Positions 18,904 to 28,133 of a stretch of 64,000 nt of DNA are shown piece by piece; positions within the stretch are counted from its first letter, which is position 1; every line of letters begins with the position of its first letter. Below the pieces are notes generated by a model. That model was not told the DNA's origin. It was given only the letters and a program-made list of their open reading frames with translations, and ran no database searches. This DNA is from Streptomyces roseoverticillatus (GTDB lineage Bacteria > Actinomycetota > Actinomycetes > Streptomycetales > Streptomycetaceae). Location of the stretch: assembly GCF_000719265.1 (NCBI RefSeq), contig NZ_JOFL01000038.1:24758-88757 (forward strand), in the 5' to 3' direction. Made by a program: the position numbers and the translations under genes.

Positions 18904-21056
18904 GATTCCTCCGCGGGGCCGGTGGCGGCGGGGGTGACGACGGCCAGGACCTGGTCCATCGCGACGGTGGCGCCGGGCGTCACGTCCAGCTCGGCGACGG
19001 TGCCGTCGTGCGGGGCGGAGATGACGTGCTCCATCTTCATGGCCTCCACCACGAGGAGGCTCTGCCCGGCGCTGACGAAGTCGCCCACGCTCGCCTTGAC
19101 GACGGTGACGGTGCCGGGCATGGGGGCGGTGAGGGTGTCCGCCCCGGCGGCCCCGGCCCCGCCGGCCGCGCCCTCGACGGGGTCGTGGTCGCGCAGGTGC
19201 CAGGCGTCGCCGTCCCGCCCGAGCCAGGTGCCCTCCGGGCCGGGGACACGGGTGAAGCGGTGGGTGCGGCCGTCCAGTTCGAGGACGACCTCTTCCCCCG
19301 CACCACCCCGCCCCTGAGCCGGGGGCAGGCCCCCGGGCCCCCAGCCCGGCAGCAGCTTCGCGCTGCGGGAAGCGCCGGCCGTGCCGTCGGCTGTGTGCCG
19401 ACGCTCCCCGGCAGCAGCGGTGGGCACGGCAACCGCACGGAGTGCCGCCGCCTCCGCATCGCCCACTACGAGCTCCGCGGCGGATGCCGCCCCCCGTACG
19501 CGGACCGTCACCGGATCCTCGCCCGGCACCCGGAAGTGGTGGGGCGTCCAGGCCCGCTCGCCGCCGAGGCGCCAGCCGTCCGGGACCGAGAACGGGTCGA
19601 CCCAGCCGTCGCGCGGCGGTTCCAGGGCCGCCTGGCTCAGCAGCGCCCCCGCCGCGTACACCTCGTCCGGGACGGAGGGCCGTACGAGCGAGGCCGCATC
19701 CCGGTCGACCAGGCCCGTGTCCAGCGCGCCCGCCACCACGTCCGGATGCGCCAGGAGGCGACGCAGGAAGCCCGCGTTGGTGTCGACGCCCAGGACGACC
19801 GTGTCCGCGAGGGCGGCGCGCAGGCGGCGCAGGGCCGTCGCCCGGTCCGGGCCGTGGGCGATGACCTTGGCGAGCATGGGGTCGTAGGACGTGCCGACGT
19901 CCGTGCCCTCCGACAGGCCCGAGTCGACGCGGACGCCTTCGCCCGCCGGCTCGCGCAGCAGCCGCACGGTGCCTGCGGACGGCAGGAAGTCGACGCGGGC
20001 GCCGTCACCGCTCACGCGCGCGGTCTCGGCGCAGATGCGGGCCTCGACGGCGTGCCCGGTGAGGGTCACGTCCTCCTGGCGCAGGGTCAGCTCCTCGCCG
20101 GCGGCGACGCGGAGCTGCCACTCGACGAGGTCCAGGCCGGTGATGAGCTCGGTGACGGGGTGCTCGACCTGGAGACGGGTGTTCATCTCCATGAAGTAGT
20201 ACGAGGAGGGGTCGTCGCCCGGCACGATGAACTCGACCGTGCCCGCGCCCGCGTAGCCGCAGGAGCGGGCCGCCTGGACGGCCGCCTCGCCCATGGCGGC
20301 GCGCGTGGCCTCGTCGAGGAACGGCGACGGCGCCTCCTCGATGATCTTCTGGTGGCGGCGCTGCAGGGAGCACTCGCGCTCGCCCAGGTGGATCACGTGC
20401 CCGTGGCCGTCGGCCAGGACCTGGATCTCGATGTGGCGGGGCCGGTCGACCCAGCGCTCGACGAGCAGGGTGTCGTCGCCGAAGGAGCCGCGGGCCTCGC
20501 GCCGGGCGGCGGCGATCTCCTCGCCGAGCAGGGAGGCGTCGCGGACGAGGCGCATGCCCTTGCCGCCGCCGCCCGCGGAGGGCTTGAGGAGGACGGGCAT
20601 GCCGATGCCGAGGGCGGCGGCCGCGAGCTCCGCGTCGGTCAGGCCGCTGCCGGAGGAGCCGGGCACCACGGGCACGCCCGCGGCCTGCACCGTCTCCTTG
20701 GCGCGGATCTTGTCGCCCATCAGCTCGATCGCGCCGGCGGGCGGGCCGATGAAGGCGAGGCCGGCGTCGGTGCAGGCGCGGGCGAAGGCGGCGTTCTCGG
20801 CGAGGAAGCCGTAGCCGGGGTGGACGGCCCGGGCGCCCGTGCGGGCGGCGGCCTCCAGCAGGCGCGGTATCGACAGATAGCTCTCCGCGGCGGCGGCCGG
20901 GCCGATCCGCACGGCGGTGTCGGCCTCGCGGACGTGCCGGGCCTCCGCATCGGCGTCGCTGAACACGGCGACCGAGCGGATGCCGAGCGCGCGCAGCGTA
21001 CGGATGACCCGTACGGCGATCTCGCCGCGGTTGGCGACAAGGACAGTCTCGAACAT
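18900..21056 (-). CDS. Acyl-CoA carboxylase alpha subunit (biotin carboxylase + BCCP), probable methylcrotonyl-CoA carboxylase
   Basis: Biotin-dependent carboxylase subunit, 718 aa, starting at [17 protein letters not shown]. Biotin carboxylase spans about 1-450, with the ATP-grasp Gly loop (KPSAGGGGKGMRLV) and EMNTRLQVEHPVTE. The biotinyl domain is at the C-terminus with Lys674 in EAMKMEHV. With HMG-CoA lyase and a carboxyltransferase gene, the best fit is 3-methylcrotonyl-CoA carboxylase of leucine catabolism. An odd Gly/Ala/Pro-rich, palindrome-bearing stretch (residues about 540-583, bases about 19305-19440) interrupts the middle domain and looks like an in-frame repeat insertion. Its start is 8 bases after the beta-subunit stop. 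Confidence 0.9.
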   Translation of the reverse strand: MFETVLVANRGEIAVRVIRTLRALGIRSVAVFSDADAEARHVREADTAVRIGPAAAAESYLSIPRLLEAAARTGARAVHPGYGFLAENAAFARACTDAGLAFIGPPAGAIELMGDKIRAKETVQAAGVPVVPGSSGSGLTDAELAAAALGIGMPVLLKPSAGGGGKGMRLVRDASLLGEEIAAARREARGSFGDDTLLVERWVDRPRHIEIQVLADGHGHVIHLGERECSLQRRHQKIIEEAPSPFLDEATRAAMGEAAVQAARSCGYAGAGTVEFIVPGDDPSSYYFMEMNTRLQVEHPVTELITGLDLVEWQLRVAAGEELTLRQEDVTLTGHAVEARICAETARVSGDGARVDFLPSAGTVRLLREPAGEGVRVDSGLSEGTDVGTSYDPMLAKVIAHGPDRATALRRLRAALADTVVLGVDTNAGFLRRLLAHPDVVAGALDTGLVDRDAASLVRPSVPDEVYAAGALLSQAALEPPRDGWVDPFSVPDGWRLGGERAWTPHHFRVPGEDPVTVRVRGAASAAELVVGDAEAAALRAVAVPTAAAGERRHTADGTAGASRSAKLLPGWGPGGLPPAQGRGGAGEEVVLELDGRTHRFTRVPGPEGTWLGRDGDAWHLRDHDPVEGAAGGAGAAGADTLTAPMPGTVTVVKASVGDFVSAGQSLLVVEAMKMEHVISAPHDGTVAELDVTPGATVAMDQVLAVVTPAATGPAEES
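19305..19440. repeat. Palindrome-rich insertion inside the carboxylase alpha gene
   Basis: Nested palindromes (GGGGGCAGGCCCCC; CAGCTTCGCGCTG; a pair CCGTGCC...GGCACGG around 19380-19436) form a block unlike the surrounding coding sequence. It is translated in frame as a Gly/Ala/Ser-rich linker. Blocks of this look are usually intergenic in Streptomyces. I infer a repeat that landed without breaking the frame. Confidence 0.45.
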
Positions 21057-21064
21057 GCTCCGCC

Positions 21065-22696
21065 TCACATCCGGAAGACGCCGTAGCCGGGCGCGGTGGG
21101 GTCCTTCTCGGGCAGGGGGGCGTTGGCGCAGGCCGTCAGCGCCAGGCCCAGCACCTGCCGGGTCTCCAGGGGGTCGATGACGCCGTCGTCCCACAGCCGC
21201 GCGGTGGCGTAGTAGGCGCTGCCCTGGGTCTCGTACTGCTCGCGGACGGGAGCGCGGAACGCGTCCTCCTCCTCGGCGCTCCAGCTCTCGCCGCGGGCTT
21301 CGAGCTGGTCGCGCTTGACGGTGGCGAGGACGGAGGCCGCCTGCTCGCCGCCCATGACGGAGATCTTGGCGTTGGGCCACATCCACAGGAAGCGCGGCGA
21401 ATAGGCCCGGCCGCACATCGAGTAGTTGCCCGCGCCGTAGGAGCCGCCGATGACGACGGTGAGCTTGGGGACGCGGGCGCAGGCCACGGCCGTGACCATC
21501 TTCGCGCCGTGCTTGGCGATGCCGCCCGCCTCGTACTGCCGGCCGACCATGAAGCCGGAGATGTTCTGCAGGAAGACCAGGGGGATGCCGCGCTGGTCGC
21601 ACAGCTCGATGAAGTGCGCGCCCTTCTGGGCGGATTCGGAGAACAGGATGCCGTTGTTGGCGACGATGCCGACGGGGTGGCCGTGGATCCGGGCGAAGCC
21701 GGTCACCAGCGTCTGCCCGAACTCCGCCTTGAACTCGGCGAACCGCGAGCCGTCGACGACGCGGGCGATGACCTCGCGCACGTCGTAAGGGGTGCGGGAG
21801 TCCACCGGCACGGCGCCGTAGAGCCCCGCGGGGTCGACGGCGGGCTCCTCGGCAGGCTCGGCCTTCCAGGGGAGCGCGCCCCGTCCGGGCAGGGTGGACA
21901 CGATCGTGCGGACGATGCGCAGGGCGTGGGCGTCGTCCTCGGCGAGGTGGTCGGTGACGCCCGACACCTTCGAGTGGACCTCGCCGCCGCCGAGCTCCTC
22001 GGCGGTGACGACCTCGCCCGTCGCGGCCTTCACCAGCGGCGGGCCGCCCAGGAAGATCGTGCCCTGGCCGCGGACGATCACGGCCTCGTCGCTCATGGCC
22101 GGGACGTAGGCGCCGCCGGCGGTGCAGGAGCCGAGGACCGCGGCGATCTGCGGGATGCCCGCGCCGGACATCCGGGCCTGGTTGTAGAAGATCCGGCCGA
22201 AGTGGTCGCGGTCGGGGAAGACCTCGTCCTGCATGGGCAGGAAGGCGCCGCCCGAGTCCACGAGATACAGGCAGGGCAGCCTGTTCTCCAGGGCGATCTC
22301 CTGGGCGCGCAGGTGCTTCTTGACCGTCATCGGGTAATACGTGCCGCCTTTGACTGTGGCGTCGTTGGCGACGATCACCGTCTCGCGGCCGGAGACCCGG
22401 CCGATGCCCGCGATCACGCCCGCCGCCGGGGCGGCCCCGCCGTACATCCCCTCGGCGGCCAGCGGAGCGAGCTCCAGGAACGGCGAGCCGGGGTCCAGCA
22501 GGGCATCCACCCGGTCGCGCGGCAGGAGCTTGCCGCGGGACGTGTGCCGCTCCCTGGCCCTCGCGCCGCCGCCCAGCCGCGCCGCGGCCAGCCGCTCCCG
22601 CAGCTCCGCGGACAGCTCGCGGTGCGCCGCCTCGTTCACCCGCCAGGCGTCGGACGCCGGATCGGCGGCGCTCCCCAGCGCCGGTGCCTGCTGCAT
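21065..22696 (-). CDS. Acyl-CoA carboxylase beta subunit (carboxyltransferase)
   Basis: Carboxyltransferase of about 543 aa with two crotonase-like halves. Motifs include [20 protein letters not shown], a long [19 protein letters not shown] and the C-terminal-half [22 protein letters not shown]. The last is characteristic of methylcrotonyl-CoA carboxylase beta chains rather than acetyl- or propionyl-CoA ones. I chose the ATG at 22696, 9 bases after GGGAG; an in-frame ATG at 22723 lacks a ribosome site. It is first in the leftward leucine-catabolism operon and its promoter lies in the operator region shared with the TetR gene. Confidence 0.92.
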   Translation of the reverse strand: MQQAPALGSAADPASDAWRVNEAAHRELSAELRERLAAARLGGGARARERHTSRGKLLPRDRVDALLDPGSPFLELAPLAAEGMYGGAAPAAGVIAGIGRVSGRETVIVANDATVKGGTYYPMTVKKHLRAQEIALENRLPCLYLVDSGGAFLPMQDEVFPDRDHFGRIFYNQARMSGAGIPQIAAVLGSCTAGGAYVPAMSDEAVIVRGQGTIFLGGPPLVKAATGEVVTAEELGGGEVHSKVSGVTDHLAEDDAHALRIVRTIVSTLPGRGALPWKAEPAEEPAVDPAGLYGAVPVDSRTPYDVREVIARVVDGSRFAEFKAEFGQTLVTGFARIHGHPVGIVANNGILFSESAQKGAHFIELCDQRGIPLVFLQNISGFMVGRQYEAGGIAKHGAKMVTAVACARVPKLTVVIGGSYGAGNYSMCGRAYSPRFLWMWPNAKISVMGGEQAASVLATVKRDQLEARGESWSAEEEDAFRAPVREQYETQGSAYYATARLWDDGVIDPLETRQVLGLALTACANAPLPEKDPTAPGYGVFRM

Positions 22697-22748
22697 GTAC
22701 TCGAGCTCCCTTGCTCGGCCCATCGTGCTCGGCCCGTGATCCCGCTCG

Positions 22749-22793
22749 GTTAATGAGCGTTAACACGTTTCCTTCAGGTTAACGACCACTAAC
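22749..22793. promoter_or_regulatory. Paired TetR operator between the carboxylase operon and tetR
   Basis: Two 16-bp palindromes, GTTAATGAGCGTTAAC (22749-22764) and GTTAACGACCACTAAC (22778-22793), share GTTAAYGASCRYTAAC. Their centres are 29 bp apart. They lie in the AT-rich divergent promoter region and are the obvious target of the adjacent TetR protein. Confidence 0.75.
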
Positions 22794-22802
22794 GCCGCTG
22801 TC

Positions 22803-22816
22803 TAGAATCACTTTCG
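22803..22816 (+). promoter_or_regulatory. -10 element of a probably leaderless tetR transcript
   Basis: TAGAAT at 22803-22808 ends 7 bases before the GTG start at 22816 and no ribosome site is present. Transcription should begin at or next to the start codon. The second operator palindrome overlaps the likely -35 area. Confidence 0.55.
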
Positions 22817-23454
22817 TGAACGACGCACCAACCCGCACCCCGGCCCAGGCCGCCCCCACCCGCCGCGAGCAGATCCTCAGCGAGGCGGCCCGGCTCTTCG
22901 CCGAGCGCGGCTTCCACGGCGTGGGGGTCGACGAGATAGGGGCCGCCGTCGGGATCAGCGGCCCCGGCCTCTACCGGCACTTCGCCGGCAAGGACGCGAT
23001 GCTCGCCGAGCTCCTCGTCGGCATCAGCGAGCGGCTCTTCGCGGGCGGGCGCCGCCGCGTCATCGACGCCACCTCGGCGGGCGAGGGCCCGGCCGCCGTT
23101 CTCGGCTCCCTCATCGACGGCCACATCGACTTCGCCCTGGACGACCGGGCGCTGATCACCCTCCACGACCGCGAGCTGGGCCAGCTGCGCGACAGCGACC
23201 GCAAGCAGGTGCGCTCGCTCCAGCGGCAGTACGTGGAGCTGTGGGTCGACGTCGTCCGCCGGCTCCACCCGGACCCGTACGAGGCGGAGGTCCGCGCCGC
23301 CGTCCACGCCGTCTTCGGCCTGCTCAACTCCACCCCGCACCTCGGCCGGCCCGGCGCCCTCCCCGGCCGCGAGGCCACCGCCGCCCTGCTGCGCAGGCTG
23401 GCCCACGGGGCGTTCGCGGCGCTGTCGGACGGCGAGCCGCGACCGGAGGAGTAG
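22816..23454 (+). CDS. TetR-family regulator of the leucine/acyl-CoA operon
   Basis: Repressor of 212 aa. The N-terminal helix-turn-helix is clear: RREQILSEAARLFAERGFHGVGVDEIGAAVGISGPGLYRHFAGKDAML. The C-terminal ligand domain is divergent. It is transcribed away from the carboxylase-HMG-CoA lyase-acdH operon and toward the second acyl-CoA dehydrogenase. By position it should sense an acyl-CoA intermediate and repress one or both sides through the paired palindromes at 22749-22793; the ligand is unknown. Confidence 0.9.
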   Translation: MNDAPTRTPAQAAPTRREQILSEAARLFAERGFHGVGVDEIGAAVGISGPGLYRHFAGKDAMLAELLVGISERLFAGGRRRVIDATSAGEGPAAVLGSLIDGHIDFALDDRALITLHDRELGQLRDSDRKQVRSLQRQYVELWVDVVRRLHPDPYEAEVRAAVHAVFGLLNSTPHLGRPGALPGREATAALLRRLAHGAFAALSDGEPRPEE

Positions 23455-23612
23455 CCGGGAGCGCGGCCGCGGACGCGGCCGGGGCGCAGTCACCCGTACG
23501 GCTCAGCCGACTCTGGACAGCCCTGGTGACTCCCCGGTAGCTTCGCCTGAGCAAGCGCTTGGCCAGGCATGAGCCCGGGGTCCCCGGGCCCGCACGAGGG
23601 GAATGGCAGCCA

Positions 23613-24770
23613 ATGCGTCGCACGGTGTACAACGAGGACCACGAAGCCTTCCGCACAACGATCCGCGACTTCATCGCGACCGAGGTCGTGCCCGTCTACG
23701 ACGAGTGGCGGGACGCCGGCGCCGTCCCGCGCGAGTTCTACAAGAAGCTCGGCGACCTCGGCGTCTTCGGCATCGAGGTGCCCGAGGAGTACGGCGGCGC
23801 GGGCGAGCGCGGCTTCAAGTTCCACGCCGTCATCACCGAGGAGTGCGCCCGCGCGGGCGTCAGCTTCGGCGGCAGCAGCGTGCACACCGCGCTGTGCCTG
23901 CCCTACCTCCTCAAGTACGCCACCGAGGAGCAGAAGCGGCGCTGGCTGCCGCCCTTCGTCTCCGGCGGCATGATGACCGCCATCGCCATGACCGAGCCCG
24001 GCACCGGCTCCGACCTCGCCGGCATGAAGACCACGGCGAAGCTGTCCGAGGACGGCACGCACTACGTCCTCAACGGCGCCAAGACCTTCATCACCGGCGG
24101 CGTCCAGGCCGACCGGGTCCTCGTGTGCGCCCGCACGGCCCCGCCCGCCCCCGAGGACCGGCGCGCCGGCATCTCCATCCTCGCCGTCGACACCACCTCC
24201 GAGGGGTACGCGGTCGGCCGCAAGCTGGAGAAGCTCGGCCTGAAGACCTCCGACACGGCCGAACTGTCCTTCACCGACGTCAAGGTGCCCGTCGGGGACC
24301 TCCTCGGAGAGGAGGGCAAGGCCTTCGGCTACCTGGGACAGAACCTGCCGCAGGAGCGGCTCGGCATCGCCGTCGCCGCTTACGCCCAGGCCGCCGCGGC
24401 CATCGGGTTCGCCAAGGAGTACGTGCAGGACCGGACGGTCTTCGGCGCGTCCGTCGCGTCCTTCCAGAACACCAAGTTCGTGCTCGCCGACTGCAAGGCC
24501 GACGTCGACGCCATGGAAGCGGTCGTGGACCGCGCCCTGGACGCCCACGAGACGGGCGAGCTGTCCGCCGCCGACGCCGCCTCCGCCAAGCTCTTCACCA
24601 CCGAGCGGGCCGCCGTCGTCATCGACAAGTGCCTCCAGCTCCACGGCGGTTACGGGTACATGATGGAGTACCCCATCGCCCGCCTCTACGCGGACACCCG
24701 CGTCAGCCGCATCTACGGCGGCACCAGCGAGGTCATGCGCACCATCATCGCCAAGTCCATGGGCCTGTAA
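23613..24770 (+). CDS. Acyl-CoA dehydrogenase, long-chain/isovaleryl type
   Basis: FAD-dependent acyl-CoA dehydrogenase, 385 aa. I take the ATG at 23613 (MRRTVYNEDHEAF), 11 bases after GAGGGG, over an in-frame TTG at 23559. The FAD/substrate segment TAIAMTEPGTGSDLAGM is present. The C-terminal base position holds Gly369 (IYGGTSEVMR), while helix G carries Glu248 in LPQERL, the arrangement of LCAD and isovaleryl-CoA dehydrogenase. It is therefore a different subclass from AcdH, and may be the real isovaleryl-CoA dehydrogenase of the locus or a long-chain FadE. A thioesterase gene follows after 23 bases. Confidence 0.92.
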   Translation: MRRTVYNEDHEAFRTTIRDFIATEVVPVYDEWRDAGAVPREFYKKLGDLGVFGIEVPEEYGGAGERGFKFHAVITEECARAGVSFGGSSVHTALCLPYLLKYATEEQKRRWLPPFVSGGMMTAIAMTEPGTGSDLAGMKTTAKLSEDGTHYVLNGAKTFITGGVQADRVLVCARTAPPAPEDRRAGISILAVDTTSEGYAVGRKLEKLGLKTSDTAELSFTDVKVPVGDLLGEEGKAFGYLGQNLPQERLGIAVAAYAQAAAAIGFAKEYVQDRTVFGASVASFQNTKFVLADCKADVDAMEAVVDRALDAHETGELSAADAASAKLFTTERAAVVIDKCLQLHGGYGYMMEYPIARLYADTRVSRIYGGTSEVMRTIIAKSMGL

Positions 24771-24793
24771 GGCCGGTAAGACCCGGAACTCCA

Positions 24794-25732
24794 ATGAACG
24801 AGCCCCTTACTTCCGCTCCGCCCGTACCGGCGGCCGACCCGCACACGCCGCTGGACGAGCTCCTCGCCCTCCTCGACCTCGAACCCATCGAGGAGGACAT
24901 CTTCCGGGGCCGCACCAGTCGCGCCGTCCTCGTGCCGCGCGTCTTCGGCGGCCAGGTCGCCGCGCAGGCCCTCGTTGCCGCGGGCCGCACCGTCCCCGCC
25001 GACCGCCCGCCGCACTCCCTGCACTCCTACTTCCTGCGGCCCGGCGACCCCGCCGTGCCCATCGTCTACACCGTCGACCGCATCCGCGACGGCGGCTCCT
25101 TCACCACGCGCCGCGTGGTGGCCGTCCAGCACGGACAGCCGATCTTCCACCTCTCCGCGTCCTTCCAGCGGCACGAGGAGGGACTGGAGCACCAGGAGGG
25201 CATGCCGGCCGCACCCGCCCCGGAGACCCTCCCCACGGCCGCGGAGACGCTGCGCCGCTACGCCCCGCTCCTCGGTGGCCCGGATGTCGTGGACCGCATC
25301 CTGGACGCCCGCTCAGCGGTCGACCTGCGGTACGCGGACGAGCCGCCGTTCGGCAGCGTGGGGGAGCCGCGCGAGCCGAAGTCGCAGGTTTGGTTCCGTA
25401 CCAACGGCAAACTGGCGGACGATCCCCTGCTCCACATCTGCCTGGCCACCTACGTCTCCGACATGACGCTCCTCGACTCCGTCCTCCTGGCCCACGGCCG
25501 CGGCGGCTGGGCCGTCGGCGACGTCGTCGGCGCGAGCCTGGACCACGCGATGTGGTTCCACCGCCCGTTCCGCGCGGACGAATGGCTGCTGTACGACCAG
25601 GAGAGCCCGACGTCCCAGGGCGGCCGCGGCCTGGCCCGGGGCCGCATCTTCACCGAGAGCGGCCAGTTGGCGGTGTCGGTGATCCAGGAGGGTGTGGTGA
25701 GGGTCCCCCACGCGCGCATGACCCGCCGGTAA
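24794..25732 (+). CDS. tesB: Acyl-CoA thioesterase II (TesB-like)
   Basis: Hydrolyses acyl-CoA to free acid and CoA. It is 312 aa with the double hot-dog layout of TesB: an N-terminal unit with FRGRTSRAVLVPRVFGGQVAAQALVAA and a C-terminal unit with SLDHAMWFHRPFRADEWLLYDQESPTSQGGRGLARGRIF. Residues of the catalytic Asp/Ser-Thr/Gln network are plausible in HAMWFHRPF and SQGGRGLA. It is cotranscribed with the preceding dehydrogenase and may prevent CoA trapping during fatty or branched acyl catabolism. Confidence 0.93.
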   Translation: MNEPLTSAPPVPAADPHTPLDELLALLDLEPIEEDIFRGRTSRAVLVPRVFGGQVAAQALVAAGRTVPADRPPHSLHSYFLRPGDPAVPIVYTVDRIRDGGSFTTRRVVAVQHGQPIFHLSASFQRHEEGLEHQEGMPAAPAPETLPTAAETLRRYAPLLGGPDVVDRILDARSAVDLRYADEPPFGSVGEPREPKSQVWFRTNGKLADDPLLHICLATYVSDMTLLDSVLLAHGRGGWAVGDVVGASLDHAMWFHRPFRADEWLLYDQESPTSQGGRGLARGRIFTESGQLAVSVIQEGVVRVPHARMTRR

Positions 25733-25773
25733 CATCGATGAGTTGACGCAACCGGTGTGAGGGAGGGGCCCGC

Positions 25774-26019
25774 ATGGCACGCGCGGCTGTACGGATGGGA
25801 ACGGCGCCGAGGATATTGCTGATGGCCGGAGGCGCCGTGAGCGTCGTCCTCGGCGTCCTTGCGGCCTTCCTCTGGCACAGCCCGCTCATCGAGGCGACGG
25901 GAGTGTCCAAGTTGGTGGGCTTCGCCGTCTTCCGGGGCACCGAAGCCGCCCTGCTCTGGGGCGGCGCATGGCTCTGCGTGCGGGGCTGGAACGGCGGCCC
26001 CGGCCCCGCGGAGGGCTAG
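25774..26019 (+). CDS. Small two-helix membrane protein, unknown
   Basis: Protein of 81 aa with a strong ribosome site (GAGGGAGGGG, spacing about 6) before its ATG. Two hydrophobic helices are visible, ILLMAGGAVSVVLGVLAAFLW and a second around VFRGTEAALLWGGAWLCV. No family recognised. It follows tesB on the same strand and faces the phosphatase gene on the other. Confidence 0.65.
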   Translation: MARAAVRMGTAPRILLMAGGAVSVVLGVLAAFLWHSPLIEATGVSKLVGFAVFRGTEAALLWGGAWLCVRGWNGGPGPAEG

Positions 26020-26056
26020 CCCCGGGGCCCCGCCGTAACAGGGCCACAGAGCCCGC

Positions 26057-26854
26057 TCAGGCCTCCGTGAGGAGCCCCGCCACGGCCAGCAGGTACGCCG
26101 TCATCGGCTCGTAGAAGCGCGGGTCCCTCACGTGGTCGTCCATCGGGACCGCCACCTGCAGCGTGCCCTCCGCCTCCGCGAGGAAGAGCGCCGGGTCGTT
26201 GGAGTCCGCGTAGCCCACCGCGTCGATGCCGCGCTGCGCCGCGCAGCCCGCCCAGCCGTGGTCGGCGACGACCAGGTCCGGCAGCGGGCTGCCCTCCCGC
26301 AGCAGGCCGTCGAGGATCGCGGCCATCGGGTTGGGGGAGTGCGTGTGCCAGAGCGTCGCCCCGCCCTCGTACACCGCCACGTCCGCGAACTGCACGACGC
26401 AGCCCTCGTCCGCGGTCAGCCCGCCCGGGATCCGGACGATCTCGCAGCCCGCCGCGCGCATGGCCGCGGCCGTGGTGCGGTGCGTCTCCAGCAGGGCACC
26501 CGGGTGGCCGGTCGCGAAGAGCACGCGCTGCCGGCTCTCCGCCGCCTTGCCCAGCACGTTCGCCATGCGGTCCAGGCCGTCGGCGGTCAGCTCGGGGTCG
26601 ATGTGGTCCTGGCCGGCCCGGTGGTTCAGGTCGTCGCTGACGCCGCAGCGCTCCGCCATGACGGCGAGCACGTCCTGCTCGTCCGTCCAGCGGTCGCCGA
26701 GCTCCAGCCCGAGCCAGTAGCGGCGGTCGCCGTTCGCCAGCTTGCGGTAGTGGTCGAGGTTGTTCTCGCGTGGGGTCGCCACGGCGCCGGCGATGCGCGT
26801 ACGGACGAGGTGGTCGATCAGTTCGCTGCGGGTCGGTGTCGGCATGCCGATCAT
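26057..26854 (-). CDS. Putative phosphatase of a Streptomyces-conserved family
   Basis: Soluble protein of 265 aa (or 262 from the ATG at 26845). It resembles proteins usually annotated simply as phosphatase in Streptomyces. Conserved-looking stretches are RENNLDHYRKLANGDRRYWLGLELGDRW, VLFATGHPGALLETH and LVVADHGWAGCAAQ, with several His and Asp residues that could bind metal. No biochemical role is known to me. It is divergent from agmatinase across a 172-base region. Confidence 0.6.
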   Translation of the reverse strand: MIGMPTPTRSELIDHLVRTRIAGAVATPRENNLDHYRKLANGDRRYWLGLELGDRWTDEQDVLAVMAERCGVSDDLNHRAGQDHIDPELTADGLDRMANVLGKAAESRQRVLFATGHPGALLETHRTTAAAMRAAGCEIVRIPGGLTADEGCVVQFADVAVYEGGATLWHTHSPNPMAAILDGLLREGSPLPDLVVADHGWAGCAAQRGIDAVGYADSNDPALFLAEAEGTLQVAVPMDDHVRDPRFYEPMTAYLLAVAGLLTEA

Positions 26855-27026
26855 TGTCTCCCCCGATCACTGCGGTGCTGGACGCGGTGTCCATATGGAG
26901 GGCCCGGATCCACTGATACGTACATGTGCGGATCCCGCCGCCCTGCCTACCCTCGGGTACGTCCACCGCAGCCGCCCCGACGTTGGTTCGACCGTAACGC
27001 GTCCGTGATTCGAGAGGCTCCCCAGC

Positions 27027-27998
27027 ATGAGCACCCCCGCCCCCCGTGAACCGCGCGGCCCCGTCGACTCCTCCCGCATCCCGCGCTACGCAGGCCCCGC
27101 GACCTTCGCCCGCCTGCCCCGCCTGGACGAGGTCGGCACGGCGGACGTGGCCGTCGTCGGCGTGCCCTTCGACACCGGCGTCTCCTACCGGCCCGGCGCC
27201 CGCTTCGGCGGCAACGCCATCCGCGAGGCCTCCCGCCTGCTGCGCCCGTACAACCCGGCCCAGGACGCCTCGCCCTTCGCCCTCGCGCAGGTCGCCGACG
27301 CCGGCGACATCGCCGCGAACCCGTTCAACATCGACGAGGCCGTCGAGACCATCGAGGCCGCCGCGGACGACATCCTCGGCACCGGCGCCCGCATGATGAC
27401 CCTGGGCGGCGACCACACCATCGCCCTGCCCCTGCTGCGCTCGGTCGCCAAGAAGCACGGCCCCGTCGCCCTGCTGCACTTCGACGCGCACCTCGACACC
27501 TGGGACACCTACTTCGGCGCCGAGTACACCCACGGCACGCCGTTCCGCCGGGCCGTCGAGGAGGGCATCCTCGACACCGAGGCGCTGTCCCACGTCGGCA
27601 CGCGCGGCCCGCTGTACGGCAAGAAGGACCTGACGGACGACGAGAAGATGGGCTTCGGCATCGTCACCTCCGCCGACGTCATGCGCCGCGGCGTCGACGA
27701 GATCGCCGACCAGCTGCGCCAGCGCGTCGGCGACCGCCCGCTGTACATCTCCATCGACATCGACGTCCTGGACCCGGCCCACGCCCCCGGCACCGGCACC
27801 CCGGAGGCCGGCGGCCTGACCTCCCGCGAGCTGCTGGAGATCCTGCGCGGCCTGTCCTCCTGCAACCTGGTCTCCGCCGACCTGGTCGAGGTCGCCCCGG
27901 CCTACGACCACGCCGAGATCACGTCGGTCGCCGCGTCCCACGCGGCGTACGAGCTGACGACGATCATGTCGCGGCAGATCGCCGCCTCGCGCGGCTGA
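27027..27998 (+). CDS. speB: Agmatinase / ureohydrolase
   Basis: Manganese ureohydrolase that converts agmatine to putrescine and urea. Guanidinobutyrase activity is a possible alternative in actinobacteria. It is 323 aa with all six metal ligands visible: His130 (GGDHT), Asp153, His155 and Asp157 (FDAHLDTW), Asp244 and Asp246 ([19 protein letters not shown]). It stands alone, ends in a strong terminator and is divergent from the phosphatase gene. The start is the ATG at 27027, where an upstream AGAGGC gives a weak ribosome site. Confidence 0.93.
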   Translation: MSTPAPREPRGPVDSSRIPRYAGPATFARLPRLDEVGTADVAVVGVPFDTGVSYRPGARFGGNAIREASRLLRPYNPAQDASPFALAQVADAGDIAANPFNIDEAVETIEAAADDILGTGARMMTLGGDHTIALPLLRSVAKKHGPVALLHFDAHLDTWDTYFGAEYTHGTPFRRAVEEGILDTEALSHVGTRGPLYGKKDLTDDEKMGFGIVTSADVMRRGVDEIADQLRQRVGDRPLYISIDIDVLDPAHAPGTGTPEAGGLTSRELLEILRGLSSCNLVSADLVEVAPAYDHAEITSVAASHAAYELTTIMSRQIAASRG

Positions 27999-28014
27999 CG
28001 CGACCCCTTCCCGG

Positions 28015-28052
28015 AGCGCCGGGCAGGCCGGGAGACCGGCCCGCCCGGCGCT
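28015..28052 (+). terminator. Terminator after agmatinase
   Basis: A 17-bp stem with a single A-C mismatch (28015-28031 with 28036-28052) closes a GAGA loop and is followed by TTTCCGCTT. It separates agmatinase from the kdpB pseudogene. Confidence 0.8.
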
Positions 28053-28133
28053 TTCCGCTTCGGGGGCCCGTACGGCCGCGTCAAAGGTGCGTCAGCCCGG
28101 ACCCGCCGCCCGACAAGGCCGCGTAAGGATCCG

